A stretch of DNA of 64,000 nt from Denitratisoma sp. (GCA_032027165.1 JAVSMO010000001.1:116644-180643), one strand, 5' to 3'. Shown: positions 39,108 through 49,690, counted from the stretch's first letter. The notes: generated by a model from the letters alone, not told the origin. Program-made: numbers and translations.

Positions 39108-39132
39108 CGCCGTCCTGCCGGCACTGACTTTT
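39108..39132 (+). repeat. 25-bp dispersed repeat, copy 4
   Basis: CGCCGTCCTGCC then GGCACTGACTTTT matches 23 of 25 bases of copies 1 and 2. It fills the space between hisB and hisH, and its final T directly abuts the hisH ATG. hisH therefore has no normal ribosome site, and its leader is the repeat itself. Confidence 0.75.
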
Positions 39133-39771
39133 ATGAACACCGTCGCTATCGTCGATTACGGCATGGGCAACCTGCGGTCGGTCGCCAAGGCAATCGAGCA
39201 TGTCGCGCCGCAGGCGCGCGTGCTGGTCACCTCCGACCCCGCGGCGGTGGCCTCGGCGGATCGCGTCGTGGTGCCCGGCCAGGGCGCCATGCCGGACTGC
39301 ATGCGCGAGCTGGATGCGCGCGGCCTGCGCCCGGCCGTCATCCAGGCGACGAAGGAAAAGCCCTTCCTCGGCATCTGCATCGGCCTGCAGATGCTGTTCG
39401 AATCGAGCGAGGAGGGCGACGTGGCCGGCCTCGGGGTGCTGCCCGGGCGCGTGCGCCGCTTTCCGCACGAGCAGATGGCGGCGCCCGACGGCAGCCGCCT
39501 GAAAGTGCCGCACATGGGCTGGAACGAGGTCAATCGCGCCGAGCCGCACGCCCTTTGGGAGGGTATTGCCGACGGTTCGCGCTTCTATTTCGTGCATAGC
39601 TACTACGTCGAGGCGGGCGAGCCGTCCCTGGTTGCCGCCTTCAGCGTGCATGGCATCCCCTTTACCTGCGCGGTGGCGAAGGATAATATTTTCGCCGTGC
39701 AGTTCCATCCCGAAAAAAGCGCCCAGTCCGGCCTGGCCCTGCTGGGCAACTTCATGCGCTGGAAACCCTGA
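39133..39771 (+). CDS. hisH: imidazole glycerol phosphate synthase subunit HisH
   Basis: The 212-residue glutamine amidotransferase supplies ammonia to HisF. The catalytic triad is visible: C in LGICIGLQMLF (near 80), H and E in VQFHPEKS (near 195). The start ATG directly follows the dispersed repeat and no Shine-Dalgarno sequence is seen. Confidence 0.96.
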   Translation: MNTVAIVDYGMGNLRSVAKAIEHVAPQARVLVTSDPAAVASADRVVVPGQGAMPDCMRELDARGLRPAVIQATKEKPFLGICIGLQMLFESSEEGDVAGLGVLPGRVRRFPHEQMAAPDGSRLKVPHMGWNEVNRAEPHALWEGIADGSRFYFVHSYYVEAGEPSLVAAFSVHGIPFTCAVAKDNIFAVQFHPEKSAQSGLALLGNFMRWKP

Positions 39772-39819
39772 CGGCTTTCGACGAGCCGAAATGATTTTTC
39801 TCGACCTGTCATAAACCCT

Positions 39820-40569
39820 ATGCTGCTGATACCTGCGATCGACCTCAAGGACGGCCACTGCGTGCGCCTGAAACAGGGCGACATGGACGACGTCACGGTG
39901 TTTTCCGAAGACCCGGCGGCAATGGCGCGGCACTGGCTGGCGCAAGGCGCCCGCCGCCTGCACCTGGTGGACCTCAACGGCGCCGTCGCCGGCAAGCCGA
40001 AGAACGAAGCGGTGATCAAGTCCATCACCGCCGCGGTGGGCGACGACATACCCGTCCAGCTGGGCGGCGGCATCCGCGACCTCGACACCATCGAGCGCTA
40101 CCTCGACGACGGCATCACCTACGTCATCATCGGCACGGCAGCGGTGAAGAACCCCGGCTTCCTGCACGATGCCTGCGGCGCCTTCCCCGGCCACATTATC
40201 GTCGGACTCGACGCCAAGGACGGCAAGGTGGCGACCGACGGCTGGTCGAAGATGACCGGCCACGACGTCGTCGACCTGGCCAGGAAGTACGAGGATTATG
40301 GCGTCGAGGCGGTCGTCTACACCGACATCGGCCGCGACGGCATGCTCAGCGGCGTGAACATCGAGGCGACGGTGCGCCTGGCCCAGGCCCTGCGCATCCC
40401 GGTCATTGCCAGCGGCGGCATCGCCAGCATGAAGGACATCAAGGCCCTGTGCAAGGTCGAAGGCGAAGGCATCATGGGCGCCATCACCGGCCGCGCCATC
40501 TACGAGGGCACGCTGGACTTCAAGAAGGCCCAGGCCGAGGCGGACAAGCTCTCGAAAGGCGGCAAGTAG
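39820..40569 (+). CDS. hisA: phosphoribosylformimino-AICAR-phosphate isomerase HisA
   Basis: The 249-residue TIM-barrel enzyme begins [21 protein letters not shown], with catalytic D8. It has the second acid in [14 protein letters not shown] (near 170) and the phosphate loops [10 protein letters not shown] and [10 protein letters not shown]. It performs the fourth step of histidine synthesis. Confidence 0.97.
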   Translation: MLLIPAIDLKDGHCVRLKQGDMDDVTVFSEDPAAMARHWLAQGARRLHLVDLNGAVAGKPKNEAVIKSITAAVGDDIPVQLGGGIRDLDTIERYLDDGITYVIIGTAAVKNPGFLHDACGAFPGHIIVGLDAKDGKVATDGWSKMTGHDVVDLARKYEDYGVEAVVYTDIGRDGMLSGVNIEATVRLAQALRIPVIASGGIASMKDIKALCKVEGEGIMGAITGRAIYEGTLDFKKAQAEADKLSKGGK

Positions 40570-40596
40570 GCCGTTGAACCGGCCGCTTCACTCCCC

Positions 40597-41351
<755 letters not shown>

Positions 41352-41355
<4 letters not shown>

Positions 41356-41732
41356 GTGCTCTGGACGAGATCAAGTGGGACAAGGACGGCCTGGCGCCAG
41401 CTATCGCACAGGATGCCGCCACGGGCGAGATCCTGATGGTCGCCTGGATGAACCGCGAGTCGCTGGAACGCACGCTTGCCTGCGGCGAAGCGGTGTACTG
41501 GTCGCGATCGCGCAAGAAGCTCTGGCACAAGGGCGAGGAATCCGGCCACATGCAGAAGGTGCGCGAAATCCGCACCGACTGCGACAACGACGTGCTGCTG
41601 CTGAAGATCGAGCAGGTCGGCGGCATCGCCTGCCATACCGGCCGGCGCAGCTGCTTCTTCCAGAAGATCGAGGACGACCGCTGGGTAGCCGCCGATCCGG
41701 TGCTGAAGGATCCCAAGGAGATTTACAAATGA
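41352..41732 (+). CDS. hisI: phosphoribosyl-AMP cyclohydrolase HisI
   Basis: The 126-residue monofunctional enzyme has [44 protein letters not shown] and [10 protein letters not shown], with the zinc cysteines. It overlaps both hisF and hisE by four bases, so HisI and HisE are separate proteins here. Confidence 0.96.
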
Positions 41733-42055
41733 TCGATTGCCACGTGCTGTACCGCCTGGCCGAGACGCTCAAGGAGCGCCGTGGCGCAGCGCCTGACTCT
41801 TCCTACGTCGCCAGCCTCTACCATAAGGGCACCGACGCCATCTGCAAGAAGATCGCCGAGGAAGCCGCCGAAGCCATCATGGCGGCGAAGGACGACGACC
41901 GCCTGCACATCGTGCGGGAGACGGCCGACCTGTGGTTCCACAGCCTGGTCCTGCTGACGCATTTCGGCCTCGGCCCGGACGACGTGCTGGCCGAGCTGCA
42001 CCGCCGCGAGGGGATTTCCGGCATCGACGAGAAAAAGTCTCGAGTGGACGGCTGA
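41729..42055 (+). CDS. hisE: phosphoribosyl-ATP pyrophosphatase HisE
   Basis: The 108-residue MazG-like enzyme has [15 protein letters not shown] and [13 protein letters not shown], which hold the metal-binding acids. It hydrolyses phosphoribosyl-ATP to the AMP form. It is the last his gene and is followed after one base by the HIT gene. Confidence 0.95.
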   Translation: MIDCHVLYRLAETLKERRGAAPDSSYVASLYHKGTDAICKKIAEEAAEAIMAAKDDDRLHIVRETADLWFHSLVLLTHFGLGPDDVLAELHRREGISGIDEKKSRVDG

Positions 42056-42056
42056 G

Positions 42057-42404
42057 ATGAGCGACTGCATCTTCTGCAGGATCGTGCGCGGGGAGATTCC
42101 CTCGAAAAAGATCTACGAGGACGAGCATGTCTTCGCCTTCCACGACATCAACCCGATCGCGCCGGTGCATTTCCTGATCATTCCCAAGGCCCACGTGCCT
42201 TCGCTCTACGAATGCGAGTCCGGCCACGAGCCGGCGCTGGGCCGCATGCTGGCCCTGGCCGGGCGGCTGGCGCGCGAGCAGGGGGCCACGGACGGCTTCC
42301 GCACCATCGTCAACACGGGTCGGGTGGGGCGGCAGGAGGTGTATCATGTGCACCTGCACGTCATCGGCGGCCCGGACGTCCTGCCGGGCATGCTCAAGCG
42401 ATAG
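42057..42404 (+). CDS. HIT-family hydrolase (HinT-like)
   Basis: The 115-residue protein begins CIFCRIVRGEIPSKKIYEDEHVFAFHD and ends with the HIT triad HVHLHVIGG near residue 100. HinT proteins hydrolyse nucleoside phosphoramidates. Its place between hisE and tatA is common in betaproteobacteria. Confidence 0.94.
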   Translation: MSDCIFCRIVRGEIPSKKIYEDEHVFAFHDINPIAPVHFLIIPKAHVPSLYECESGHEPALGRMLALAGRLAREQGATDGFRTIVNTGRVGRQEVYHVHLHVIGGPDVLPGMLKR

Positions 42405-42422
42405 AAACAGAGGAGAGAGGCA

Positions 42423-42644
42423 ATGGGTTCATTCAGCATCTGGCACTGGCTGATCGTTCTGCTGATCATCGTGCTGATATTCGGCACGAAGAAGCTGCGC
42501 AACATCGGCCAGGACCTGGGTGGCGCCGTGAAGGGCTTCAAGGACGGCATGAAGGAAGGCACCGCCGAGAAGTCCGCCGAGCCGCCGCAGCAGGTGACCG
42601 GCCAGACCATCGAAGGCGAAGTCAAGGAAAAAACCAAATCGTGA
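42423..42644 (+). CDS. tatA: Sec-independent translocase subunit TatA
   Basis: The 73-residue protein has an N-terminal membrane helix ([14 protein letters not shown]) followed by [21 protein letters not shown], the amphipathic TatA helix, and a charged tail. AGGAGAGAGG is just upstream of the start. TatA oligomers form the pore for folded proteins. Confidence 0.95.
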   Translation: MGSFSIWHWLIVLLIIVLIFGTKKLRNIGQDLGGAVKGFKDGMKEGTAEKSAEPPQQVTGQTIEGEVKEKTKS

Positions 42645-42698
42645 TTGCCAGGGCGGGCCGGCCTTCGGGCCGACGACGGCAATGACCCTCGCGCTAAT

Positions 42699-42716
42699 GT
42701 CGGGCTGAAGCCCGAC
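42699..42716. repeat. REP-like palindrome between tatA and tatB
   Basis: GTCGGGCTGAAGCCCGAC has perfect 8-base arms and is followed by CCACG. It is a relative of the palindrome at 10074-10101. It could form an RNA hairpin that adjusts the tatA to tatB ratio. Confidence 0.65.
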
Positions 42717-42726
42717 CCACGATCCC

Positions 42727-43152
42727 ATGTTCGATATCGCTTTTTCCGAGCTGATCGTCATCGCTCTGGTGGCGCTCGTCATCATCGGACCGGAGCGGCT
42801 GCCGCGCGTGGCGCGCACCGCCGGACACCTGCTCGGCCGCCTGCAGCGCTACGTCAGCGACGTCAAGGCGGACATCAACCGCGAGATCCAGATCGAGGAA
42901 CTGAAGAAGATGCAGCAGCAGGTCGAGGAGTCGGCCCGCTCGCTTGAATCCAGCGTGTCGCAGGAATTTTCCAGCATGGAAAGCACGCTCAACCAGTCTC
43001 TGGCCCAGGCCGACACGCCGGCCCTTCCCTCCGAGGCGGTGGAGGCCGCTGCGCCTTTCGAGCCGCCGCCACCACCGGAAACCCCGGCTCCGGCGCCGCA
43101 GATGGAGCTCGGCTTCGACGCCCGGGAAGCGGCTTCGAAGAAGACTGCCTGA
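42727..43152 (+). CDS. tatB: Sec-independent translocase subunit TatB
   Basis: The 141-residue protein starts MFDIAFSELIVIALVALVIIGPERLPRVARTAGHL, with the membrane helix and the GPERLP hinge that mark TatB. A coiled coil and a proline-rich tail follow. It works with TatC in recognising twin-arginine signals. Confidence 0.95.
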   Translation: MFDIAFSELIVIALVALVIIGPERLPRVARTAGHLLGRLQRYVSDVKADINREIQIEELKKMQQQVEESARSLESSVSQEFSSMESTLNQSLAQADTPALPSEAVEAAAPFEPPPPPETPAPAPQMELGFDAREAASKKTA

Positions 43153-43161
43153 GCACGCACG

Positions 43162-43965
43162 ATGACCGAACAGCAGGACACCTTCATCTCCCACCTGGTC
43201 GAGCTGCGGACGCGCCTGATCCGGGCCTTTCTTGCCGTCCTGGTGATTTTTCTCTGCCTGTTTCCCTGGGCCAAGGAACTCTATGCCATCGTGGCGCAAC
43301 CCCTGCTGACAGCGCTGCCGCAGGGGGGGCAGATGATCGCCACCGACGTGGTCGGCGTTTTCATCGTTCCGATGAAAGTGGCCCTGCTGGTGGCGTTTCT
43401 CGCGGCGCTTCCCTATGTGCTTTACCAGGTCTGGGCCTTTGTCGCGCCGGGCCTGTACGCCCATGAGAAGAAGCTGGTCCTGCCGCTGACAGTGGTCAGC
43501 GTGCTGCTGTTCTTTCTCGGCATGGCGTTCGCCTACTTCGTCGTCTTCCCGACGGTCTTCAAGTTCATGTCCGCCATGGCGCCGGAGGGGGTTGCCTGGA
43601 TGACGGACATCGAGAAATACCTGTCCTTCGTCCTCACGACCTTCATCGCCTTCGGTGTCACCTTCGAGGTGCCGGTCGCCGTGATCGTGATGGTGCGGAT
43701 GGGGCTGGTCAGCATCGCCAAGCTGAAGGAAATCCGGCCCTACGTCATCGTCGGCGCCTTCGTCATCGCGGCGATCTTCACGCCGCCCGATGTGGTGTCC
43801 CAGTTCCTGCTCGCGGTGCCCCTCTGCCTGCTCTACGAACTGGGCATCGTGTTCGCCCGCTTCGTCGAGAAGCCGGCGGGCGTGTCCGACTATGTCGCGC
43901 CAAGCGACGCGGAGATGGAGCGGGAATTGGACAAGGTGGAAGCCGACTCGAAGAAGAACGGCTGA
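43162..43965 (+). CDS. tatC: Sec-independent translocase subunit TatC
   Basis: The 267-residue protein has six membrane helices and family motifs SHLVELRTRLIRAFLAV, LPYVLYQVWAFVAPGLYAHEKK and FGVTFEVPV. It is the twin-arginine receptor. A run of seven G at 43323-43329 lies in frame and does not disturb the gene. Downstream a GGCGGG/CCCGCC hairpin separates it from the convergent protease gene. Confidence 0.96.
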   Translation: MTEQQDTFISHLVELRTRLIRAFLAVLVIFLCLFPWAKELYAIVAQPLLTALPQGGQMIATDVVGVFIVPMKVALLVAFLAALPYVLYQVWAFVAPGLYAHEKKLVLPLTVVSVLLFFLGMAFAYFVVFPTVFKFMSAMAPEGVAWMTDIEKYLSFVLTTFIAFGVTFEVPVAVIVMVRMGLVSIAKLKEIRPYVIVGAFVIAAIFTPPDVVSQFLLAVPLCLLYELGIVFARFVEKPAGVSDYVAPSDAEMERELDKVEADSKKNG

Positions 43966-43998
43966 AGCAAGGCCGCAGGCGGGAGCTCCCCCCGCCGG

Positions 43999-45168
<1,170 letters not shown>

Positions 45169-45197
45169 GTGCGTATGACGATTCGAAAGGCAGATGT

Positions 45198-45938
45198 ATG
45201 GATAGGAGTGGTTTGGCCGCATACCTCGACGGGCTGCTCGAGGCAGGGCGTTTCCGGGATTATTGCCCAAACGGCCTGCAAGTGGAAGGTCGTGCCGAGG
45301 TGCGCCGCATCGTCTGCGGCGTGACGGCCAGCCAGGCCCTGCTCGATGCGGCGCTGGCCATCGATGCCGATGCGGTGCTGGTTCATCACGGCTATTTCTG
45401 GCGCGGCGAGGACGGCCGCATCACCGGCATCCGCCGCGCCCGGCTGAAGGCGCTGCTGGAGAACGACGTCAGCCTGTTCGCCTATCACCTGCCGCTGGAT
45501 GCCCATGCCGAGCTGGGCAACAATGCCCAGTGGGGCGGACTGATGGGCTGGACCGTCGATGGGCGTTTTGCCGAGCAGGACGTCGGCTTTCTCGGCAGCA
45601 CGGAGGGTACGGCGGAGGAGGTTGCCGACCGGCTGGCGCTCAAGCTGGGCCGCCTGCCGCAACTGGTGGGCGATGCGTCGCGTCAGGTGAAGCGCATCGC
45701 CTGGTGCAGCGGCGGAGCGCAGGGGTATTTCGAGCAGGCCATCGCCGCCGGCGCCGATGTGTACGTCAGCGGCGAGATCTCCGAGCAGACCGTGCATTTG
45801 GCGCAGGAGTCGGGCGTGCCCTACATCGCCGCCGGCCACCATGCCACCGAGCGCTACGGCGTGCAGGCGCTCGGGGCGCACCTGGCGGAACGCTTCGGCA
45901 TCGAGTGTCGCTACGTCGAGCTCGACAATCCCGTCTAA
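45198..45938 (+). CDS. Nif3-like dinuclear metal centre protein
   Basis: The 246-residue protein has the Nif3/YbgI/DUF34 landmarks. RDYCPNGLQVEG lies near the start, VLVHHGYFW has metal histidines, and FAYHLPLDAHAELGNNAQ follows. AAGHHATERYGVQAL near the C-terminus supplies more ligands. The family may act as a GTP cyclohydrolase-like or metal-handling enzyme, but its role is not settled. In related genomes petABC usually follows; here it does not. Confidence 0.92.
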   Translation: MDRSGLAAYLDGLLEAGRFRDYCPNGLQVEGRAEVRRIVCGVTASQALLDAALAIDADAVLVHHGYFWRGEDGRITGIRRARLKALLENDVSLFAYHLPLDAHAELGNNAQWGGLMGWTVDGRFAEQDVGFLGSTEGTAEEVADRLALKLGRLPQLVGDASRQVKRIAWCSGGAQGYFEQAIAAGADVYVSGEISEQTVHLAQESGVPYIAAGHHATERYGVQALGAHLAERFGIECRYVELDNPV

Positions 45939-45940
45939 GG

Positions 45941-45981
45941 GCGCCTAGCAGAACGAGGCGTCGCCTCATTCTGCTAGGCGC
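45941..45981. repeat. 41-base near-perfect hairpin after the Nif3-like gene
   Basis: GCGCCTAGCAGAACGAGGCG (45941-45960) pairs with TCGCCTCATTCTGCTAGGCGC, leaving one mismatched pair in a stem of about 20. No T run follows, so a simple Rho-independent terminator is unlikely. It begins two bases after the stop codon and marks the point where the usual gene order ends. Confidence 0.75.
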
Positions 45982-46014
45982 TCCAGACCGGCCGGGATGA
46001 TAGCTTGAGGTAAA

Positions 46015-46035
46015 ATGGTTGGATGCTCCAACCAT
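46015..46035 (+). promoter_or_regulatory. hairpin or operator with the bcr start codon in its loop
   Basis: ATGGTTGG (46015-46022) and CCAACCAT (46028-46035) are perfect 8-base arms around the 5-base loop ATGCT, which contains the start codon at 46023. In RNA this would hide or present the start. In DNA it could be a MarR-type operator. A GAGG at 46007-46010 is better spaced for an out-of-frame ATG at 46015 that opens a 14-codon leader ending at 46059. Confidence 0.5.
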
Positions 46036-47210
46036 CCCTCGGCCTCGCCATCCTGCTGACAACCCTGGTGGCGCTGGGACCGCTGTCCACCGATCTCTAC
46101 CTGCCCGCGCTGCCGACCCTGGCCCAGTCCTTCGCCACCGACGCGGCGCGCGTTCAGCTGACGCTCTCGGTGTTTCTCGCCGGCTTCGCCGTCGCCCAGC
46201 TCTTCTACGGCCCGCTGTCGGACCGCTACGGACGTCGGCCGGTCATGCTCTTCGGCCTGGCGCTGTACCTCGTCGCCTCCCTGGCCTGCATGCTGGCGCC
46301 GAGCATCGATACGCTGATCCTGGCGCGTTTCTTCCAGGCACTGGGCGCCTGTGCCGGGCCGGTGCTGGGCCGTGCCATCGTGCGCGACGTGTATGGGCCG
46401 GTGCAGGCGGCGCGCGTGCTCGCCTACATCAGCGGCGCCATGGCCATCGCGCCGATGATCGGGCCGCTGCTCGGCGGCTGGCTGACGGTGTGGTTCGGCT
46501 GGCGCGCCAACTTCGCCGTGCTGTCGCTGTTCTCGGCCTTGCAGGTGGCGGCGACCTTCCTGCTTCTGGGCGAGAGCAACGCCCACCGCGATCCCGGCGC
46601 GACGAGGCCGCGTCAGATCCTCGGCAATTTCAGCGAGCTGCTGTCGGCGCGCCTCTACCTGGGCTATCTGCTCTGCTTCTCTTTCTCCTACGCCGCACTG
46701 TTCTCCTTCATCTCCGGCTCCTCCTTCGTACTGATCGAGCTGTACGGCCTCAGCCCGCAGTGGTACGGGGCGAGCTTCGGTTTCGTCGTCACCGGCTACA
46801 TTTCCGGCACGATGGCTTCGGGCAGGCTGACGCTGAGGCTGGGCCCGCCGCGCATGGTGCTGATGGGCGCGTTTCTGGGGACCGCGGCCGGTACGCTGAT
46901 GGCAGCGCTGGCATTGCTGGAGGTGCACAGCGTGTGGGCGATATTGCTGCCGATGTTCGCCTTCATGGTGGCGACCGGACTGGTCATGCCGAATGCCATC
47001 GGCGGTGCGCTGGCGCCCTACCCGAAGATGGCCGGGTCGGCATCCGCATTGATGGGTTTCGTGCAGATGTCGCTGTCGGCAGGGGTCGGCATCGCCGTCG
47101 GGCACGCCTACGCCGGCACGGCGATTCCGATGGCCGGTGCGATCGCCCTGTGCGGCTGGATGGTGCTGTGGAGCTACTTCTTGCTGGTGCGGCGTTCCGT
47201 GCCGGCCTGA
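46023..47210 (+). CDS. bcr: Bcr/CflA-family MFS drug exporter
   Basis: The 395-residue protein has 12 membrane helices and DHA1 family motifs. These are GPLSTDLYLPALP in helix 1, QLFYGPLSDRYGRRPVMLFG after helix 2 and RFFQALGACAGPVLGRAIVRD in helix 4. It exports drugs or small metabolites with proton influx. Its end overlaps the convergent MarR-family gene by 37 bases. Confidence 0.92.
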   Translation: MLQPSLGLAILLTTLVALGPLSTDLYLPALPTLAQSFATDAARVQLTLSVFLAGFAVAQLFYGPLSDRYGRRPVMLFGLALYLVASLACMLAPSIDTLILARFFQALGACAGPVLGRAIVRDVYGPVQAARVLAYISGAMAIAPMIGPLLGGWLTVWFGWRANFAVLSLFSALQVAATFLLLGESNAHRDPGATRPRQILGNFSELLSARLYLGYLLCFSFSYAALFSFISGSSFVLIELYGLSPQWYGASFGFVVTGYISGTMASGRLTLRLGPPRMVLMGAFLGTAAGTLMAALALLEVHSVWAILLPMFAFMVATGLVMPNAIGGALAPYPKMAGSASALMGFVQMSLSAGVGIAVGHAYAGTAIPMAGAIALCGWMVLWSYFLLVRRSVPA

Positions 47211-47680
47211 AGCTTGCTGCGGATGCGGGTGAGCAGATCGACCAGTTTGGCCGTTTCCGCCGGTGTCATGGCGGCGGCGATGCGCGTTTCATGCTGCTTG
47301 ATGCGGCGCTTGAGCTGCCTGAGCAGTTTCTCGCCTTCCGCCGTGAGGACCAGGGCATTGGAGCGCCGGTCCGTGGGCGAGGCGCGCCGCTCGACGAGGC
47401 CGCGCGCCTCGAGCTGGTCGATCACGGCCACCATGGTCGACCGGTCGAGCTGGGTAGCCGAAGCGAGCAGGCTTTGCGTCATGCCCGGATTGGCGGAGAT
47501 CAGGACGAGCACGCCGAAGCGTCCCGGCGAGATGTCGAAGTCCTTCAGCTCGGCGGCGAAGTCGCCGAAGACGGCGAGCTGGGCCAGGCGCAACTGGTAG
47601 CCGATCAGGCCGGGCAGGAGGTCCAGCTTGAGTTCGACTTTAGATTTGCCCTTGCCGCCTGTTTTCCTCGTCGCGCTCAT
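47174..47680 (-). CDS. MarR-family transcriptional regulator
   Basis: The 168-residue protein has a winged helix with ISPGRFGVLVLISANPGMTQSLLASATQLDRSTMVAVIDQLEARGLVERR and the wing motif SPTDRRSNALVLTAEG. It is convergent and overlapping with bcr and divergent from the FAH-family gene, so it could control either. MarR proteins usually sense small aromatic ligands. A lysine-rich stretch opens the protein. Confidence 0.9.
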   Translation of the reverse strand: MSATRKTGGKGKSKVELKLDLLPGLIGYQLRLAQLAVFGDFAAELKDFDISPGRFGVLVLISANPGMTQSLLASATQLDRSTMVAVIDQLEARGLVERRASPTDRRSNALVLTAEGEKLLRQLKRRIKQHETRIAAAMTPAETAKLVDLLTRIRSKLQAGTERRTSKK

Positions 47681-47746
47681 GTTCGGACTGTTTGGTGTTG
47701 GATGCGGGCTGTATTCTAGCGTCTTGGGGCAGAATTGGAGCAAGCC

Positions 47747-48454
47747 ATGAATACCATCATTCCCATGTGGGAATTGCCGTCGGTGCCGGTGGCCGGGAGC
47801 GAGGCGCAGTTTCCCGTCCGTCGCATCTATTGCGTCGGCCGCAACTACGCCGAGCACGCGCGCGAGATGGGCGGCAATCCCGACCGCGAGCCGCCGTTCT
47901 TTTTCATGAAGCCGGCCGATGCCGCCTTCACCGGCGAGTGCATGGAATACCCGTCGAAGACGGCCGATCTCCAGCACGAGATCGAGCTGGTGGTGGCGCT
48001 GTCGCGCGGCGGCCGCGACATTGCCGCCTCCGCCGCGCTCGACTGCGTGTTCGGCTATGCCGTCGGCCTCGACATGACGCGCCGCGACATCCAGGGCGAG
48101 CTGAAGGCGAAGGGGCGCTCGTGGGAGATGGGCAAGGCCTTCGACCAGTCGGCGCCGATCTCTTCGATCGTTCCGGCCACCCGCTGCGGCCATCCGCAGC
48201 GCGGCGCCATCACCCTTGCGGTGAATAGTCAGTCCCGCCAGCACGGCGACCTGGCCGACATGATCTGGCCGGTGGCCGACATCATCGCCAACCTGTCCGG
48301 CTATGTGGCGCTGCAGCCGGGCGACCTCATTTTCACCGGCACGCCGGCCGGCGTCGGGCGGGTGGTGCCGGGCGACCGGTTGGAAGGCGGCATCGAAGGC
48401 GTGGGCACCTTGGCCGTGACGATTGGCGGTAAGATGGCGACCGCACGAACATGA
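47747..48454 (+). CDS. fumarylacetoacetate hydrolase (FAH) family protein
   Basis: I choose the ATG at 47747, with GGAG eight bases upstream. The 235-residue enzyme has [17 protein letters not shown], the metal site motif [30 protein letters not shown] and the ending [19 protein letters not shown]. Members are acylpyruvate hydrolases or fumarylpyruvate hydrolases in aromatic ring-cleavage routes. It overlaps the ArsR-rhodanese gene by four bases. A diverged copy of the 25-bp repeat may lie inside it. Confidence 0.92.
   Translation: MNTIIPMWELPSVPVAGSEAQFPVRRIYCVGRNYAEHAREMGGNPDREPPFFFMKPADAAFTGECMEYPSKTADLQHEIELVVALSRGGRDIAASAALDCVFGYAVGLDMTRRDIQGELKAKGRSWEMGKAFDQSAPISSIVPATRCGHPQRGAITLAVNSQSRQHGDLADMIWPVADIIANLSGYVALQPGDLIFTGTPAGVGRVVPGDRLEGGIEGVGTLAVTIGGKMATART
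48224..48248 (-). repeat. 25-bp dispersed repeat, possible diverged copy
   Basis: The minus strand reads CGCCGTGCTGGC then GGGACTGACTATT, matching 21 of 25 bases of copies 1 and 2. It is inside the FAH-family gene and encodes NSQSRQHGD without changing the length of a conserved region. The match may be chance or a fixed insertion. Confidence 0.3.
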
Positions 48455-49143
48455 AACAGCCCTGCCCGAAACGCCAAATCTTCGAACACCTCGCCCGCGT
48501 CGGCAAGGGGCTGGCGCACGCGTCGCGGCTGGACCTGCTCAATGCCCTGGCGCAGGGCGAGCGCAGCGTCGATGCGCTCGCCAAGGTGTGCGGCATGCCG
48601 ATTCCCAACGCCTCGCATCACCTGCTGATTCTCAAGGATTGCGGGCTGGCCGCCTCGCGCAAGGAGGGCTTGCAGGTTTTCTACCGGCTGGCTTTGCCCG
48701 AGGTGGCCACGGCGTATGCCGCCGTGCGGCGCATAGCCGAGCAGCAGCTTGCCGAGGTGGATCGGATCGTGCGCGAGAACTTCGAGTCGCGCGATGCGCT
48801 GCAGCCGGTGCGGCGCGAGGAACTGCTCAAGATGGCGCGCCGCGGCGAAGCGATGGTGATCGACGTGCGCCCGGCCGAGGAATATGCCGCCGGCCACATC
48901 GCCGGCGCCGTCAGCATGCCGCTCGATGCCCTGCCGCGCTTTCTCAAGAAGCTGCCGAAGGAGCAGGACATCGTCGCCTACTGCCGCGGCCCCTACTGCA
49001 TGCTGGCCATCGAGGCGGTGGAGAAGCTGCGAAAGAAAGGCTTTCGCGCGCGCCGGCTGGAGGACGGCTTCCCCGAGTGGAAGGCCGAGCGCCTGCCGGT
49101 TGCCGTCATTTCGGGGGGCGCGCGCCGGGACGCTTCGGGGTAG
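48451..49143 (+). CDS. ArsR-family regulator fused to a rhodanese domain
   Basis: The 230-residue protein has an ArsR winged helix (about 10-100: [33 protein letters not shown]) and a rhodanese domain (about 120-220) with active-site C178 in YCRGPYC. Cysteines 47 and 64 flank the recognition helix and could be a thiol switch. ArsR-rhodanese fusions occur beside sulfur-oxidising genes. Here an SQR-like flavoprotein gene is close by, so a sulfide or persulfide sensor role is likely but inferred. The end overlaps the convergent secreted-protein gene by 38 bases. Confidence 0.88.
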   Translation: MKQPCPKRQIFEHLARVGKGLAHASRLDLLNALAQGERSVDALAKVCGMPIPNASHHLLILKDCGLAASRKEGLQVFYRLALPEVATAYAAVRRIAEQQLAEVDRIVRENFESRDALQPVRREELLKMARRGEAMVIDVRPAEEYAAGHIAGAVSMPLDALPRFLKKLPKEQDIVAYCRGPYCMLAIEAVEKLRKKGFRARRLEDGFPEWKAERLPVAVISGGARRDASG

Positions 49144-49669
49144 GCCTCCAGATGACCGCGATCACGCCGAATTTCGTGCTGTAGGCCTTGGCACGAAGCT
49201 TGCCGAGCGTGACGGGCCTGCCGCCATCCGGCAACGCCGTCAGCACCAGTTCCGTCAGTTCGTCCTCGGTCGGATGGACCGTGCCCTGCGACTGCCAGAC
49301 CTTGATGCCGCCGCAGCCGTCGCGGTCGAGGAGCAGCGCCCTGTCCGGCCCGAGAGCCGGCAGGCGGATGAGCACGCCATAGGACGTGTCGTAGGCCCGC
49401 GCCAGCCCGGCAGAGGTCACGACATTCCTGCCCCCTTCTGGAGTCGCGCTGGCTTCCAGGGCGAGAAGCTCGTCGTCGCCGAGCGGGGACGGGTCTCCCG
49501 CATGCCAGACCCGATAGCGGCCGTCCGGCTGGAGCTGGACGAGCAGCGCCGTATCCTCGGCGGCGGCGGGCAGGGCGAGTGCGGCGATGGCGACTGCGAC
49601 AAGGCGGAACAATCCCCTCAGCGTCCCTGAGTGGGCTGCGGCCGGGGTGGAGTGGGCATGGCTTGCCAT
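49106..49669 (-). CDS. secreted protein of two tandem 64-residue repeats, unknown function
   Basis: The 187-residue protein has a signal sequence (LVAVAIAALALPAAA) and then two copies of one unit at residues 41-104 and 111-174. The copies align without gaps at an offset of 70. They share ALL at the start, VW (54-55, 124-125), DEL (66-68, 136-138), P(E/D)GGR (77-81, 147-151) and A(R/K)AY.T.(Y/F)GV (90-99, 160-169). I do not recognise the unit. It is divergent from the SQR-like gene across an 18-bp palindrome and convergent to the ArsR-rhodanese gene, so it may belong to the same response. Confidence 0.75.
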   Translation of the reverse strand: MASHAHSTPAAAHSGTLRGLFRLVAVAIAALALPAAAEDTALLVQLQPDGRYRVWHAGDPSPLGDDELLALEASATPEGGRNVVTSAGLARAYDTSYGVLIRLPALGPDRALLLDRDGCGGIKVWQSQGTVHPTEDELTELVLTALPDGGRPVTLGKLRAKAYSTKFGVIAVIWRPTPKRPGARPPK

Positions 49670-49690
49670 CGTTCCGCTGCGATCCTATTC

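Noticed and set aside
43323..43329. Run of seven G in tatC as a second phase-variable tract
   Set aside because: The reading frame is intact across it and TatC motifs continue on both sides, so there is no sign of switching.
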